Shown: positions 1 to 6,834 of the stretch, in pieces
Numbering within the stretch: position 1 is the stretch's first letter
How the letters are laid out: each line of letters begins with the position of its first letter
Assembly (NCBI GenBank): GCA_023254015.1
Contig: JALQYS010000065.1
Coordinates: 1-13,027, forward strand
Origin: Paracoccaceae bacterium
GTDB lineage: Bacteria > Pseudomonadota > Alphaproteobacteria > Rhodobacterales > Rhodobacteraceae
DNA length: 13,027 nucleotides
Direction of reading: 5' to 3'
Made by a program: the position numbers and the translations under genes
The notes under the pieces: generated by a model
Database searches by the model: none
Seen by the model: the letters and a program-made list of their open reading frames with translations, nothing else
What the model was told of the DNA's origin: nothing

Positions 1-223
1 GAAACAGCGCGACGTTGCCGCTGACCGCATAGATCGCTGTTTCGAAATTGCGGTGATAATGCGCCTTCGACTTGCCGCCCGGCCCAAAGGCCGTGACGTT
101 CATGGAAATGCCCTGCGCCCCGGCGCTGTCCTGCGAGATGCCAAAGAATTGTGGCAGTCCCTGGCGGGCTTGGTCAGTTTTCTTGGGTTGCAGCAGCACA
201 ACCTGTGAGGCGGATTCAGTCAT
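1..223 (-). CDS. Cupin-domain protein, 3' part missing (window edge)
   Basis: An open frame runs from an ATG at 221-223 off the left edge; 74 residues are visible. Residues about 50-70 carry the first cupin motif: a PGG turn, the pair HYH (His then His two residues on), a Glu five residues later, and a Gly at the end of the motif. These are the usual metal-binding residues of cupin motif 1, so a small metal-binding beta-barrel is likely. The second cupin motif would lie outside the window. The gene starts 5 nt after the YciI-like gene ends and appears to be a late member of the leftward operon. Such small cupins can be dioxygenases, isomerases or non-enzymatic sensors; which one applies here cannot be told. 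The ribosome-binding site is weak, suggesting translation coupled to the preceding gene. Family call is firm, function open. Confidence 0.85.
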   Translation of the reverse strand, partial: MTESASQVVLLQPKKTDQARQGLPQFFGISQDSAGAQGISMNVTAFGPGGKSKAHYHRNFETAIYAVSGNVALF

Positions 224-228
224 GGGCG

Positions 229-540
229 TCACTCGTTGGTTTGGATTGGTGTTGCGGAAGCCGCTTTCGGAGCGTTCCAGATGTAAAGCTCGACCGAGCC
301 CCAAAGACCGGCGGCAGAATAGGGATCACCTGCGATCAACTGGCGCGCCTGCGCCTCGCTTTCGGCCTGAATGATCCAGGCGGCACCGACAAAAGGACTA
401 TCCGGTGCCAGTCGCAGCCCGCCGAAATCGGTGATCCGGTCGGCATTGTCGCGCAGCCAGTCGAAGTGACCCTTGGTAACCTCGGCCGGTTGCGCCGCGG
501 GCTGGATCTCGCCTTTGAAGATGGCAAGGAACCGGGTCAT
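229..540 (-). CDS. YciI-like (YCII-related domain) protein
   Basis: A 103-residue protein that fits the YCII-related family in length and pattern: an N-terminal strand (RFLAIFKG), His25 in the GHFDWL segment, Asp38 in the ITDFGG segment, then a strand carrying AAWIIQAESEAQARQL and the closing motif DPYSAAGLW. The conserved His/Asp pair is the proposed active site of this ferredoxin-like fold. Members range from dehalogenase-like and muconolactone-isomerase-like enzymes to proteins of unknown role. Its ATG overlaps the stop of the preceding dehydrogenase by 4 nt (ATGA), a typical translational coupling junction, and the cupin gene follows after 5 nt. In a catabolic operon a lactone- or halide-handling step is conceivable, but that is inference from context. 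Confidence 0.88.
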   Translation of the reverse strand: MTRFLAIFKGEIQPAAQPAEVTKGHFDWLRDNADRITDFGGLRLAPDSPFVGAAWIIQAESEAQARQLIAGDPYSAAGLWGSVELYIWNAPKAASATPIQTNE

Positions 541-1457
541 TTTCCGGCAGCACGCGTCGTGATGCGGTCAAAGGTGATCTGCACGGCGGCCAGGGCATCG
601 GGATACATCTCGATGCGCGACACGTCGGTGATCTCGCCGATCCGGGCATGGATGGTCTCGGCCGTGATCTCTTTCGGGTCGTCCAGATCGATGCCCAGGG
701 TTTCAACCGTGCGGGCAATGGCAAAGTGGCCACCGCCGGCGATCAGCACCTCGCCATTCATCTGGCAAGCGCGGCTGGACAGGAAGGTGACCCCCGCGGC
801 CACGTGATCGGGCGCCAGATCGCGGGCCAGTTCCTTGGGGAAAAGATCCTGCGAAATCCGGGTCACGGCAAAGGGCGAGATGCAGTTGACCAAAATCCCA
901 TGCGCCTTGCTGTCCAGCTTCATGCCGTGCATCAGGCCCAGAACGCCGTTCTTGGCGGCGCCATAAGCCACCGCATCGACCTGGCCGTAAAAGCCAACCT
1001 GACTGGTGGTCAGCACGATCCGGCCATAGGCCTGCTTGACCATCTGCGGCCAGACGGCGCGGCACATGTTGAAGCTGCCGCCAAGATGGATGTCGACAAG
1101 GCTGTCGTAATCCTCGCGCCGGGTTTCGTGAAAGTGCAGGAAACGCTGGTTGCCCGCGTTGCAGATCAGAATGTCGATCCGGCCCAACTCCTTGGCGATC
1201 CGTTCGGCCAAGGCCAGCGTTTCAGCCTCGCTTGCGACGTCCGACCCATCGGCCAGCGCCTTGCCGCCTGCCGCCGTGATCTCGTCGACAACCGTCTGTG
1301 CGACTGACGCATCGCGGCCTTCGCCTGCGATGTTCCGCGCGCCCATGTCATTCACGACCACCGTTGCGCCACGCCGCGCCAGGTCCAGCGCATAGGCCCG
1401 GCCCAAGCCACGGCCCGCCCCGGTGACAATGGCGACCTGTCCCTCGAATTCAAGCAT
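537..1457 (-). CDS. SDR-family dehydrogenase, MFE-2 / (3R)-hydroxyacyl-CoA dehydrogenase-like
   Basis: A 306-residue classical short-chain dehydrogenase/reductase. The cofactor loop TGAGRGLG is at residues 12-19, NAG at 100-102, catalytic Ser at about 152, and the YxxxK pair at Tyr165 and Lys169. The opening segment, with RAYALDLARRGATVVVND, closely resembles the dehydrogenase part of peroxisomal multifunctional enzyme type 2 (17-beta-HSD4). The roughly 55-residue tail after the core also matches that subgroup, which has extra helices there. An NAD(H)-dependent oxidation of a hydroxyacyl-CoA or similar secondary alcohol is therefore likely; the exact substrate is not visible. I chose the ATG at 1455-1457 because GGGAGGA lies just upstream; a longer reading from 1508 would add 17 residues unlike the family. 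The gene overlaps the LivM-like gene by 8 nt and the YciI gene by 4 nt. Confidence 0.9.
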   Translation of the reverse strand: MLEFEGQVAIVTGAGRGLGRAYALDLARRGATVVVNDMGARNIAGEGRDASVAQTVVDEITAAGGKALADGSDVASEAETLALAERIAKELGRIDILICNAGNQRFLHFHETRREDYDSLVDIHLGGSFNMCRAVWPQMVKQAYGRIVLTTSQVGFYGQVDAVAYGAAKNGVLGLMHGMKLDSKAHGILVNCISPFAVTRISQDLFPKELARDLAPDHVAAGVTFLSSRACQMNGEVLIAGGGHFAIARTVETLGIDLDDPKEITAETIHARIGEITDVSRIEMYPDALAAVQITFDRITTRAAGK

Positions 1458-2547
1458 TGGTGTCCTCCCGTTTGGTTTTGCGTCCCGACTGCCGCCAGAT
1501 CGCGTCAAGCTCGCGTCCTCCGGTTATTCCCAGCGGACGGAAGATAAGAATAAGCAGCATGCCCCCGGCCACGATCAGATCGCCCAACCCGGCAGGCGCG
1601 GCCAGATGCGCGCCAAAGGGCAGGTCAATGCCAGCTTCGACCTTGCGCAGGACTTCGGTCAGGAAGGACACGGCCAGCGTGCCCACCACGGCGCCCGAAA
1701 TCGACCGCATGCCCCCCAGAACCAGCATGGCGACCAGCAGGAACGCCGTATCGAAGTAAAAGGTTTCAACCCGCAAGGTGCCCTGGAAATGCCCCATCAA
1801 GGCCCCGCTCAGGGCCCCAAGACCAGACCCCAGCACAAAGGCCAGCAACCGCAGGCGATTGACGGGCGTGCCTGCCGCGCGGGCCGCAACCTCGTCTTCG
1901 CGGCTGGCCTGCAAGGGCAGGCAAATCCGGCTTTGCGCGAAAAGATGGGCGATGATGACCGCCACCATGGCAAACCCGGCCGCGACCGGCAGGCTGACAA
2001 AGGTCGGCACACCGGTCAGCGAGGTCTGTCCGCCGGTCACGCTGGTCCAGTTTCCAAGCACGACATTGCCGATCAGCATCACCGAAAAGGTGGCGATGCC
2101 CGCGGCGATGCCGGTCAGCCGCATCAAGGGCCAGCCGATCACAACCGCAATCCCCATGCCCAGGGCCAAAGCCAGAAACGGGCCAAGATAGGTGGGCATC
2201 TGCATCCCGGCCAGCCAGACCGGCAGATCCGGCAGGAACAGCGCCTTCACATCGACAGGCATCGTCGTCAGCGCCGAGGCATAGGCCCCGACCCCCATGA
2301 AGGCTGCGGTCGAAAAGTTCAGCACGCCGCTGTTGCCCATGAACACCTGCAGACCGATCACCGCGATCATCCAGATCAGGCACATGATCACCCGGCGCTG
2401 GGTCAGCGGGTCGGCCAGAAAGGCCAGGACCGACACCGCAACGATCAGCGCACAGAGGAGCAGCGGCAGCCGGGCCCGCGCCATCCAGCCATCAGGCATG
2501 CCGATGCTGCCGGATTTTGCATCCATTGAACGGGAAACAAGGGCCAT
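1450..2547 (-). CDS. livM: ABC transporter permease, LivM family
   Basis: A 365-residue, very hydrophobic inner-membrane protein of the branched-chain amino acid (HAAT) permease class. Hydrophobic segments begin near residue 28. The family motif GNSGVLNFSTAAFMGVGAYA is at about 71-90, and the cytoplasmic coupling loop (ASREDEVAARAAGTP, about 214-228, followed by a helix rich in Gly and Leu) corresponds to the LivM EAA-like loop that contacts the ATPases. With the LivH-like partner it should form the transmembrane channel. The N-terminal 25 residues are polar and slightly longer than usual; internal ATGs at residues 8 and 17 are possible starts. The ATG overlaps the stop of the LivH-like gene by 1 nt (TGATG). 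The Liv name indicates family only: such systems also import aromatic acids, amides and urea. Confidence 0.93.
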   Translation of the reverse strand: MALVSRSMDAKSGSIGMPDGWMARARLPLLLCALIVAVSVLAFLADPLTQRRVIMCLIWMIAVIGLQVFMGNSGVLNFSTAAFMGVGAYASALTTMPVDVKALFLPDLPVWLAGMQMPTYLGPFLALALGMGIAVVIGWPLMRLTGIAAGIATFSVMLIGNVVLGNWTSVTGGQTSLTGVPTFVSLPVAAGFAMVAVIIAHLFAQSRICLPLQASREDEVAARAAGTPVNRLRLLAFVLGSGLGALSGALMGHFQGTLRVETFYFDTAFLLVAMLVLGGMRSISGAVVGTLAVSFLTEVLRKVEAGIDLPFGAHLAAPAGLGDLIVAGGMLLILIFRPLGITGGRELDAIWRQSGRKTKREDTNA

Positions 2548-3422
2548 CAGATACGCTCCTTCAATCCGCGCGCGGGAAGCAGGCCGTTGGGCTTGGCCAG
2601 CAGGATCAGAATGACGGTCAGATAGAGAAACGCGTCCCGGAACGGGCTGAGCGAGGCCGGCAAAAGCACCTGCAGCAGCGACGCCGTCACCCCCACGACG
2701 AACCCGCCCAGGACCGCGCCCGGCAGGCTGCCAAGCCCGCCGATGACGGTCGCCACAAAGGCCGTGACCGCCAGTTGAACGCCCAGCCGCGGATGCACGA
2801 ACCCGGTCTGCGCGATGAAAAGCACGGCCACGGTAACCGCCAGCACGGCCGACAGAACGAAGGCCAGGATCACAACCGTCGTCGCCCGCACGCCCAGCAG
2901 GCGTGACATCGTGAAATCCTCGGCCGCGGCGCGCATCTGCATTCCCAAAGAGCTGCGCCCCAGAAACAGCGTCAGCAGCGCCAGAAGAAGGCCGCAGATG
3001 CCGACCGTGACCAGCTTGAGAAGGCTGACATCAGACCCGAAAAGCGAAATCGGCGTGTTCAGGAACGGCAGCGGATCAAGGGGCTTCACCCGGGAATCCC
3101 ACAGGAACACCATGAGTTTCTGCAGAAACATCGACACGGTGAAAGAGGCGATCAGCAAGGTCGCCGGATCGGCATGGCGCAAGGGGTGAAAGGCAAGCCT
3201 TTCGGTCAGGACCGCGACCGCGACAGAGACCAGAAGGGCGAACCCGATGGCGATCAGGACGGGCTGGCCTGACAGGGTGAACATGGCATAGCCCGCGCAG
3301 GTGATCAGCTCGCCATGGGCAAAGTTCGCCAGCCGCATGACCGAAAAGATCAGCCCCACGCCCAGGGCCGTGAGGGCGTAAAGCCCGCCAAGGCTAAGCG
3401 CGTCAACGATTGTCTGAAGCAT
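2547..3422 (-). CDS. livH: ABC transporter permease, LivH family
   Basis: A 291-residue polytopic membrane protein. It opens with the LivH pattern DALSLGGLYALTALGVGLIF and then MRLANFAHGELITCAGY (residues about 29-45), both hallmarks of the family. The coupling loop MRAAAEDFTMSRLLGV (about 163-178) is the EAA-like segment that docks onto the ATPase subunits. Length and segment order are normal for LivH. The 5' end overlaps the LivF-like gene by 20 nt and the 3' end overlaps the LivM-like gene by 1 nt, so the stoichiometry of the two permeases is probably held by coupled translation. No sign of truncation or unusual residues was seen. It acts in the cytoplasmic membrane; substrate specificity lies mainly with the binding protein encoded upstream. 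Confidence 0.94.
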   Translation of the reverse strand: MLQTIVDALSLGGLYALTALGVGLIFSVMRLANFAHGELITCAGYAMFTLSGQPVLIAIGFALLVSVAVAVLTERLAFHPLRHADPATLLIASFTVSMFLQKLMVFLWDSRVKPLDPLPFLNTPISLFGSDVSLLKLVTVGICGLLLALLTLFLGRSSLGMQMRAAAEDFTMSRLLGVRATTVVILAFVLSAVLAVTVAVLFIAQTGFVHPRLGVQLAVTAFVATVIGGLGSLPGAVLGGFVVGVTASLLQVLLPASLSPFRDAFLYLTVILILLAKPNGLLPARGLKERI

Positions 3423-4152
3423 CGCTCGCCTCGCTTTCCATCATGCCGAAATAGGCGGCCTCGAACTGCGGATGCGCCTTCATCTGCGCGGTTGGCCCCG
3501 ACAGCCTGACCTTGCCCCCATTCAGGACAAAGATCCTGTCCGCCGCCCCGAAGGCCCGTTCCGCGCTTTGTTCAACGACAAGAATCGTCATGCCATCCTG
3601 GCGCAGCGCCTTCATCATCTCATAGATCTGATCGGTGATCCGGGGCGCGAGCCCCAAGGAAGGTTCGTCCACCATCAGAAGCGACGGGCGCGACAGCATC
3701 GCGCGCGAGATGACCAGCATCTGCTGTTCGCCCCCCGAAAGCCGCCCGGCCGCCTCGTTCTGGCGCTGGCCAAGGATCGGGAACCGCTCCATCACCTGGG
3801 CGATGTCCTTGGCGACCTCGGCCCGGTCGCGGCGGATCGTGGCACCCAGCATCAGGTTCTCGCGGACGGTCATGCTGCCCAGCACCCGGCGGCCTTCGGG
3901 CACCATGGCGATGCCCCGGCGCACGGTTGATTCAAGAGATTGGTTCAGGATCGACTTGCCCCGGAACAAGACCTCGCCAGAGGCGGGCCGCAGAACCCCG
4001 GTGACGGCATTCAGCGTGCTGGATTTGCCGGCGCCATTCGGGCCGACCAGGGCGACAATCTCGCCCACGCCCACCGACAGGCTGACCCCGTCCAGCGCCC
4101 GGATCCGGCCATAGCTTGCCCGGACATCCGTTATTTCAAGAAGGGTCTGCAT
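3403..4152 (-). CDS. livF: ABC transporter ATP-binding protein, LivF family
   Basis: A 249-residue ATPase subunit with all core motifs: Walker A GPNGAGKS (residues 37-44), signature LSGGEQQ (138-144), Walker B LLMVDEP (158-164). The switch position reads VVEQ at 192-195, with Gln replacing the usual His; this is normal in LivF, where the dimer partner supplies the canonical site. Segments MVPEGRRVLGSMTVREN and EPSLGLAP are typical of LivF rather than LivG. I take the ATG at 4150-4152, whose last base lies in the LivG stop (TGATG); a GTG directly before it at 4153-4155 would add one residue. The C-terminal tail (ESEASDASDNR) runs into the LivH coding start. It powers uptake from the cytoplasmic face. 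Confidence 0.94.
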   Translation of the reverse strand: MQTLLEITDVRASYGRIRALDGVSLSVGVGEIVALVGPNGAGKSSTLNAVTGVLRPASGEVLFRGKSILNQSLESTVRRGIAMVPEGRRVLGSMTVRENLMLGATIRRDRAEVAKDIAQVMERFPILGQRQNEAAGRLSGGEQQMLVISRAMLSRPSLLMVDEPSLGLAPRITDQIYEMMKALRQDGMTILVVEQSAERAFGAADRIFVLNGGKVRLSGPTAQMKAHPQFEAAYFGMMESEASDASDNR

Positions 4153-4865
4153 CACGACACCCCAAGATAGGCGCTGCGGAATTCAGGATGCGCAAAGACT
4201 TCGGCCGGGGTGCCCTCGGTCACGGTGCGGCCCGAGGCCATGACGTGCAGGCGCGTGCAGACCTCGGCCACCATGCGCATGTTGTGTTCGATCAACAGGG
4301 TGCCGCAGCCGAAGTCGCGGCCGATCGCCCGGATCAGATCGGCCAGATCCCGCGCCTCGGCCACGTTCATCCCCGCCGCCGGTTCATCCAGCAAAAGATA
4401 GCGGGGCGACTGCGCCAGCGCGCGGGCAATGCCGACGCGCCGTTCGTCGCCATAGTTCAAACCGTCGCAGGTGCGCCCCGCCTTGTCGGCGATCTTCATG
4501 TAATCCAGAATCTCAAGGGCGCGGCGACGCGCGGCCGAACGGCCTTGCCCCGCATTGACCAAGGCGGTCTCGACGTTTTCAGCAACCGTCATGGACCGGA
4601 ACAGGCGCACGGCCTGAAAGGTGCGGACGATGCCGTTGCGCGCAATCCGGTACGGCCGAAGCTTGCCGAATTGCTCGTTGTCCAGGTCGACCACCCCATC
4701 CGAGGGGGCCAGAAAGCCGCTGAGAACATTCACAAGCGTGGTCTTTCCGGCGCCATTCGGCCCGATGAGGCCCAGGATTTCGCCGCGGTCCAGGCTCAGC
4801 GATACCTTGCTGATTGCCTGAACCGCTCCGAAACGCACCGTCACGTCGCGTGCGGATAGCGCCAT
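4152..4865 (-). CDS. livG: ABC transporter ATP-binding protein, LivG family
   Basis: A 237-residue ATPase subunit. Walker A GPNGAGKT is at residues 35-42, the Q-loop in RTFQ at 81-84, the signature at 136-143, Walker B YLLLDEP at 156-162, and the switch His at 194 in LLIEHNM. The sequence RTFQAVRLF is the LivG hallmark. The signature reads LNYGDERR rather than the usual L-A/S-YGxQRR form; Asn in the second position and Glu in the sixth are uncommon but leave the key Gly in place. The gene follows the binding-protein gene after 18 nt, with an AGGTGG-type ribosome-binding site in that gap, and shares one base with the LivF start. It is expected to pair with LivF as an asymmetric heterodimer. 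Confidence 0.94.
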   Translation of the reverse strand: MALSARDVTVRFGAVQAISKVSLSLDRGEILGLIGPNGAGKTTLVNVLSGFLAPSDGVVDLDNEQFGKLRPYRIARNGIVRTFQAVRLFRSMTVAENVETALVNAGQGRSAARRRALEILDYMKIADKAGRTCDGLNYGDERRVGIARALAQSPRYLLLDEPAAGMNVAEARDLADLIRAIGRDFGCGTLLIEHNMRMVAEVCTRLHVMASGRTVTEGTPAEVFAHPEFRSAYLGVS

Positions 4866-4883
4866 CTCAACCCACCTGCCTTT

Positions 4884-6047
4884 TCAGTTCGCCGCAGGGG
4901 CGGAGAACCGGCCCTCAAAGCTGACGACACCCTTTTCAACCTTCATGATCGCCATCGGACGGTCCATCGCGATGCGGTCCGTCGCGGTGAAGGTCGTCGG
5001 GCCAACCACCAGCGGTTCGTCGTTGAAGGCCTCAAGCGCCGCCACCACATCCAGCGGCTCGACCGAGCCGGCCTTGTTGGCCGCGCGTGCCCAGGCTTCG
5101 ACCATGGAATAGCCGCGCAGGGCATAGGAGACGTCCGAACGCTTGCCATAGGCGGCTTCATACCGCGCGAAGAAGTCGTTCACGGCCGGCTCGCTGTCGT
5201 CGCCCACATAAGAGCCAAAGTTCAGCGCATAGAAGTTGGACAGGTCCGGCACGGTGCCCAGCCAATAGTCGCCATCCATCGACTCGCCGCTGACGATCGG
5301 CGCGTCGATGCCCGCCGCCCGCATCTGGCGGATCGCACTCGGGCCGCCCGGCGCATAGGTGCAGATCACCACCATGTCGGGCGCGGTGGGAAGGGCCTTG
5401 ATCCGGCCGATCTGCGAGTCGATGGTCGCGTCGCCGTTCAGGAAGGTATCCTCGCCAAGAACCGCACCTTCGCCCGCGACCTTGCGGAAGCTGTCGGCGA
5501 AAGACCCGCACAGCGTCTTGGTGTAGGAAATCGTATTGTCCAAAAGGACATAGGCCGTTTTCCAGCCCTTGGTGCCAGAGGCCCAGTCAGCCAGAAGCGC
5601 GCCTTGCGTGACCGAGTCATTCGAGATCGAGAAGGCCATGTTGCCGATCCCGAGCGTGCCGAACTTCCTGTCCGATGCGCCCGAGAACATCAGAACGCCG
5701 GCCTCTTGCCCGACCAGCGTCGCCGGGGCGGAAAAGTCAAAGTCCGAAGGCACGATCATCCCCTTGGCGCCTGCGGCGATCACCTCGGTCGCCCCATCGG
5801 CCCCGAGCGCCGGGTCAGACTTGTTGTCAAAGGTGATCGTCTCGATCTGCTTTCCAAGAATCCCGCCATTGGCGTTGATCTCGTTCACGGCCAGCATGGC
5901 GCCGTTGATCGTGGCCGCATCGATCGGCTGGAACCAGCCCGAATACGACATGACCATGCCAAGCTTGACGGTTTCGTCCTCGGCAAAGGCTGCGCTCATC
6001 GGCAGGGCAAGCGCCATCGCGCCCCCCAAAACATGGGATGCTTTCAT
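4884..6047 (-). CDS. Periplasmic substrate-binding protein, LivK-like (HAAT) family
   Basis: A 387-residue Leu/Ile/Val-binding-protein-like receptor. The first 22 residues form a signal peptide (Lys at position 3, a hydrophobic Ala/Leu core, likely cleavage after AFA). The mature protein opens with the classical VKLGMVMSYSGWFQPIDA strand-loop and then GAMLAVNEINANGGILGKQIE, the family fingerprint for lobe 1. Later segments such as DMVVICTYAPGGPSAIRQM and GYSMVEAWARAANKAGS fit lobe 2. It captures the ligand in the periplasm and delivers it to the LivHMGF complex encoded directly downstream. It is first in the operon, with a GAGG ribosome-binding site, as expected for the most abundant component. 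The ligand is unknown; the neighbouring MarR, monooxygenase, dehydrogenase and cupin genes make an aromatic or related organic acid a reasonable guess, though not one shown by the sequence. Confidence 0.93.
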   Translation of the reverse strand: MKASHVLGGAMALALPMSAAFAEDETVKLGMVMSYSGWFQPIDAATINGAMLAVNEINANGGILGKQIETITFDNKSDPALGADGATEVIAAGAKGMIVPSDFDFSAPATLVGQEAGVLMFSGASDRKFGTLGIGNMAFSISNDSVTQGALLADWASGTKGWKTAYVLLDNTISYTKTLCGSFADSFRKVAGEGAVLGEDTFLNGDATIDSQIGRIKALPTAPDMVVICTYAPGGPSAIRQMRAAGIDAPIVSGESMDGDYWLGTVPDLSNFYALNFGSYVGDDSEPAVNDFFARYEAAYGKRSDVSYALRGYSMVEAWARAANKAGSVEPLDVVAALEAFNDEPLVVGPTTFTATDRIAMDRPMAIMKVEKGVVSFEGRFSAPAAN

Positions 6048-6108
6048 GATTTCCTCTCTGTTGATGGTCTGTCAGTGAGCCAGACAGGTTGCGTTTCCCG
6101 CTATTGCT

Positions 6109-6141
6109 ATTATTCGTTACATCATTAACGATATGTGTCAA
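6109..6141 (-). promoter_or_regulatory. Candidate sigma70-type promoter for the leftward transport operon
   Basis: Read leftward, a perfect TTGACA hexamer lies at 6136-6141, 89 nt or more ahead of the binding-protein ATG. The best -10-like match, AATAAT (6109-6114), is 21 nt away, longer than ideal. At the standard 16-18 nt spacing the sequences are poor matches, so the -10 is uncertain. The palindrome at 6114-6131 fills the space between the elements. The region between promoter and start codon also holds a small CTGTC/GACAG inverted repeat (6069-6073 with 6083-6087). Confidence 0.45.
6114..6131. promoter_or_regulatory. Probable MarR-family operator palindrome
   Basis: The 18-bp sequence TCGTTACATCATTAACGA has perfect 6-bp arms (TCGTTA / TAACGA) around a 6-nt spacer. 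It sits in an AT-rich patch of an otherwise GC-rich divergent region, between the binding-protein gene and the marR arm, immediately downstream of a leftward TTGACA element. The size, symmetry and position match operators of MarR dimers that repress divergent catabolic operons. Binding is inferred, not shown. Confidence 0.6.
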
Positions 6142-6177
6142 GCGAGTCGAAAGGCTTGTTTTCAGGAGGTCGAAAAA

Positions 6178-6288
6178 ATGGATGCCGGGGTCAGAAGGGC
6201 CACCATTTTCTTGTTTGTTTCCAATGGGAAAACCGCCGCTATCCGGCTCTTTGACGCCGGTGAGCGCCGGTCGGGAGCGGGCAAGTGA
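6178..6288 (+). CDS. Possible 36-residue leader peptide coupled to marR
   Basis: An ATG at 6178 is preceded, 8 nt upstream, by a perfect AGGAGG (6164-6169), the strongest ribosome-binding site I see in the window. The frame runs 36 codons (beginning MDAGVRRATIFLFV, ending GERRSGAGK) and stops with TGA at 6286-6288, overlapping the GTG start of marR (GTGA). No known family is recognised. Two rare arginine codons (AGA AGG) stand next to each other at codons 6-7, and its codon use is less GC-biased than that of the neighbours. It could be a leader that sets MarR translation by coupling, or a functional microprotein. Alternatively the strong ribosome-binding site and short frame are a coincidence of a spacious 5' leader. 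Confidence 0.45.
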   Translation: MDAGVRRATIFLFVSNGKTAAIRLFDAGERRSGAGK

Positions 6289-6776
6289 CATCTGGGCCAA
6301 CCCCGTCTCAGGCGCCGCTGGATGCGGCGGCATCGCCCTCTCTCAGCTTTGGTCACAACCTGCGCATGGCCAACCGGCTGACGCAAAAGCTGTTGGCGGC
6401 ACGGGTGGCGCACCTGAACCTGACCATCGCGCAATGGTATTCCCTGCGCGCCCTGTGGGAGGAGGACGGCATCACGCAGTCAGATCTGGCCGAGCGCGCC
6501 TCGATCGCCGGGCCGGCGCTGGTGGCCGCGGTCACCGGGCTTGTCGAACGCGGTTTCGTGACCCGGCGCGCCCATGAAGGCGACCGCCGCAAGATGCTGC
6601 TGGATCTGACCGCAGAAGGCCAGGCCCTGAAGGCCGAGGGGCTGCGCGCGTCCCTGGAAGTCAATGGCGAGGCCCTGCGGGGGATAGACCCGGCCAAGGT
6701 TCAGACCGCGCTGAAAGTGCTGCGCGCGGCGCAATCAAACTGCTCGGACGTGCATGGCCCGTCCGATAACGACTGA
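6285..6776 (+). CDS. MarR-family transcriptional regulator
   Basis: A 163-residue winged-helix regulator of normal MarR length. The pattern LNLTIAQWYSLRALWEEDGITQSDLAERASI (around residues 45-75) is the helix-turn-helix lead-in. It is followed by the recognition helix and LVERGFVTRRAHEGDRRKMLLDLTAEG, whose DRR segment forms the wing that is nearly invariant in MarR proteins. Terminal helices for dimerisation flank this core. The start is a GTG with GGGAG 7 nt upstream; an in-frame TGA at 6261 excludes a longer form. Divergent placement from the transport operon and the palindrome in between suggest it represses both arms and is released by a small, often phenolic, ligand. The ligand is not identifiable. 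The FAD monooxygenase gene follows on the same strand after 58 nt. Confidence 0.93.
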   Translation: MTSGPTPSQAPLDAAASPSLSFGHNLRMANRLTQKLLAARVAHLNLTIAQWYSLRALWEEDGITQSDLAERASIAGPALVAAVTGLVERGFVTRRAHEGDRRKMLLDLTAEGQALKAEGLRASLEVNGEALRGIDPAKVQTALKVLRAAQSNCSDVHGPSDND

Positions 6777-6779
6777 AAT

Positions 6780-6814
6780 GCTGTCGGCGGCAAGGCAAAA
6801 GACCGGCCGGCAGC
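6780..6814 (+). other. Weak hairpin between marR and the monooxygenase gene
   Basis: GCTGTCGG (6780-6787) can pair with CCGGCAGC (6807-6814) through one G-U pair, with a 19-nt loop, and is followed by CCTTTT. It might trim read-through from marR into the monooxygenase gene. The stem is short and the U-run poor, so this is tentative. Confidence 0.25.
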
Positions 6815-6834
6815 CCTTTTGACGGGAGGGTCAG

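Noticed and set aside
151..807. 218-codon plus-strand frame across the cupin, YciI and SDR genes
   Set aside because: It crosses three real minus-strand genes, and its protein is compositionally biased with no recognised domain.
1457..1508. Upstream extension of the SDR (17 extra residues)
   Set aside because: The extension lies entirely inside the LivM-like coding region and has no family resemblance, whereas the ATG at 1455-1457 has a GGGAGGA site directly upstream.
1423..2529. 368-codon plus-strand frame opposite the LivM-like gene
   Set aside because: It mirrors a membrane-protein gene: the hydrophobic codons read backwards as His/Gln/Arg/Gly-rich low-complexity sequence. No start signal or domain supports it.
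6069..6087. Small inverted repeat CTGTC-N9-GACAG in the leader of the binding-protein gene
   Set aside because: Five-base arms with a nine-base loop are expected by chance. It does not resemble the stronger operator nearby, so it is not called a second regulatory site.
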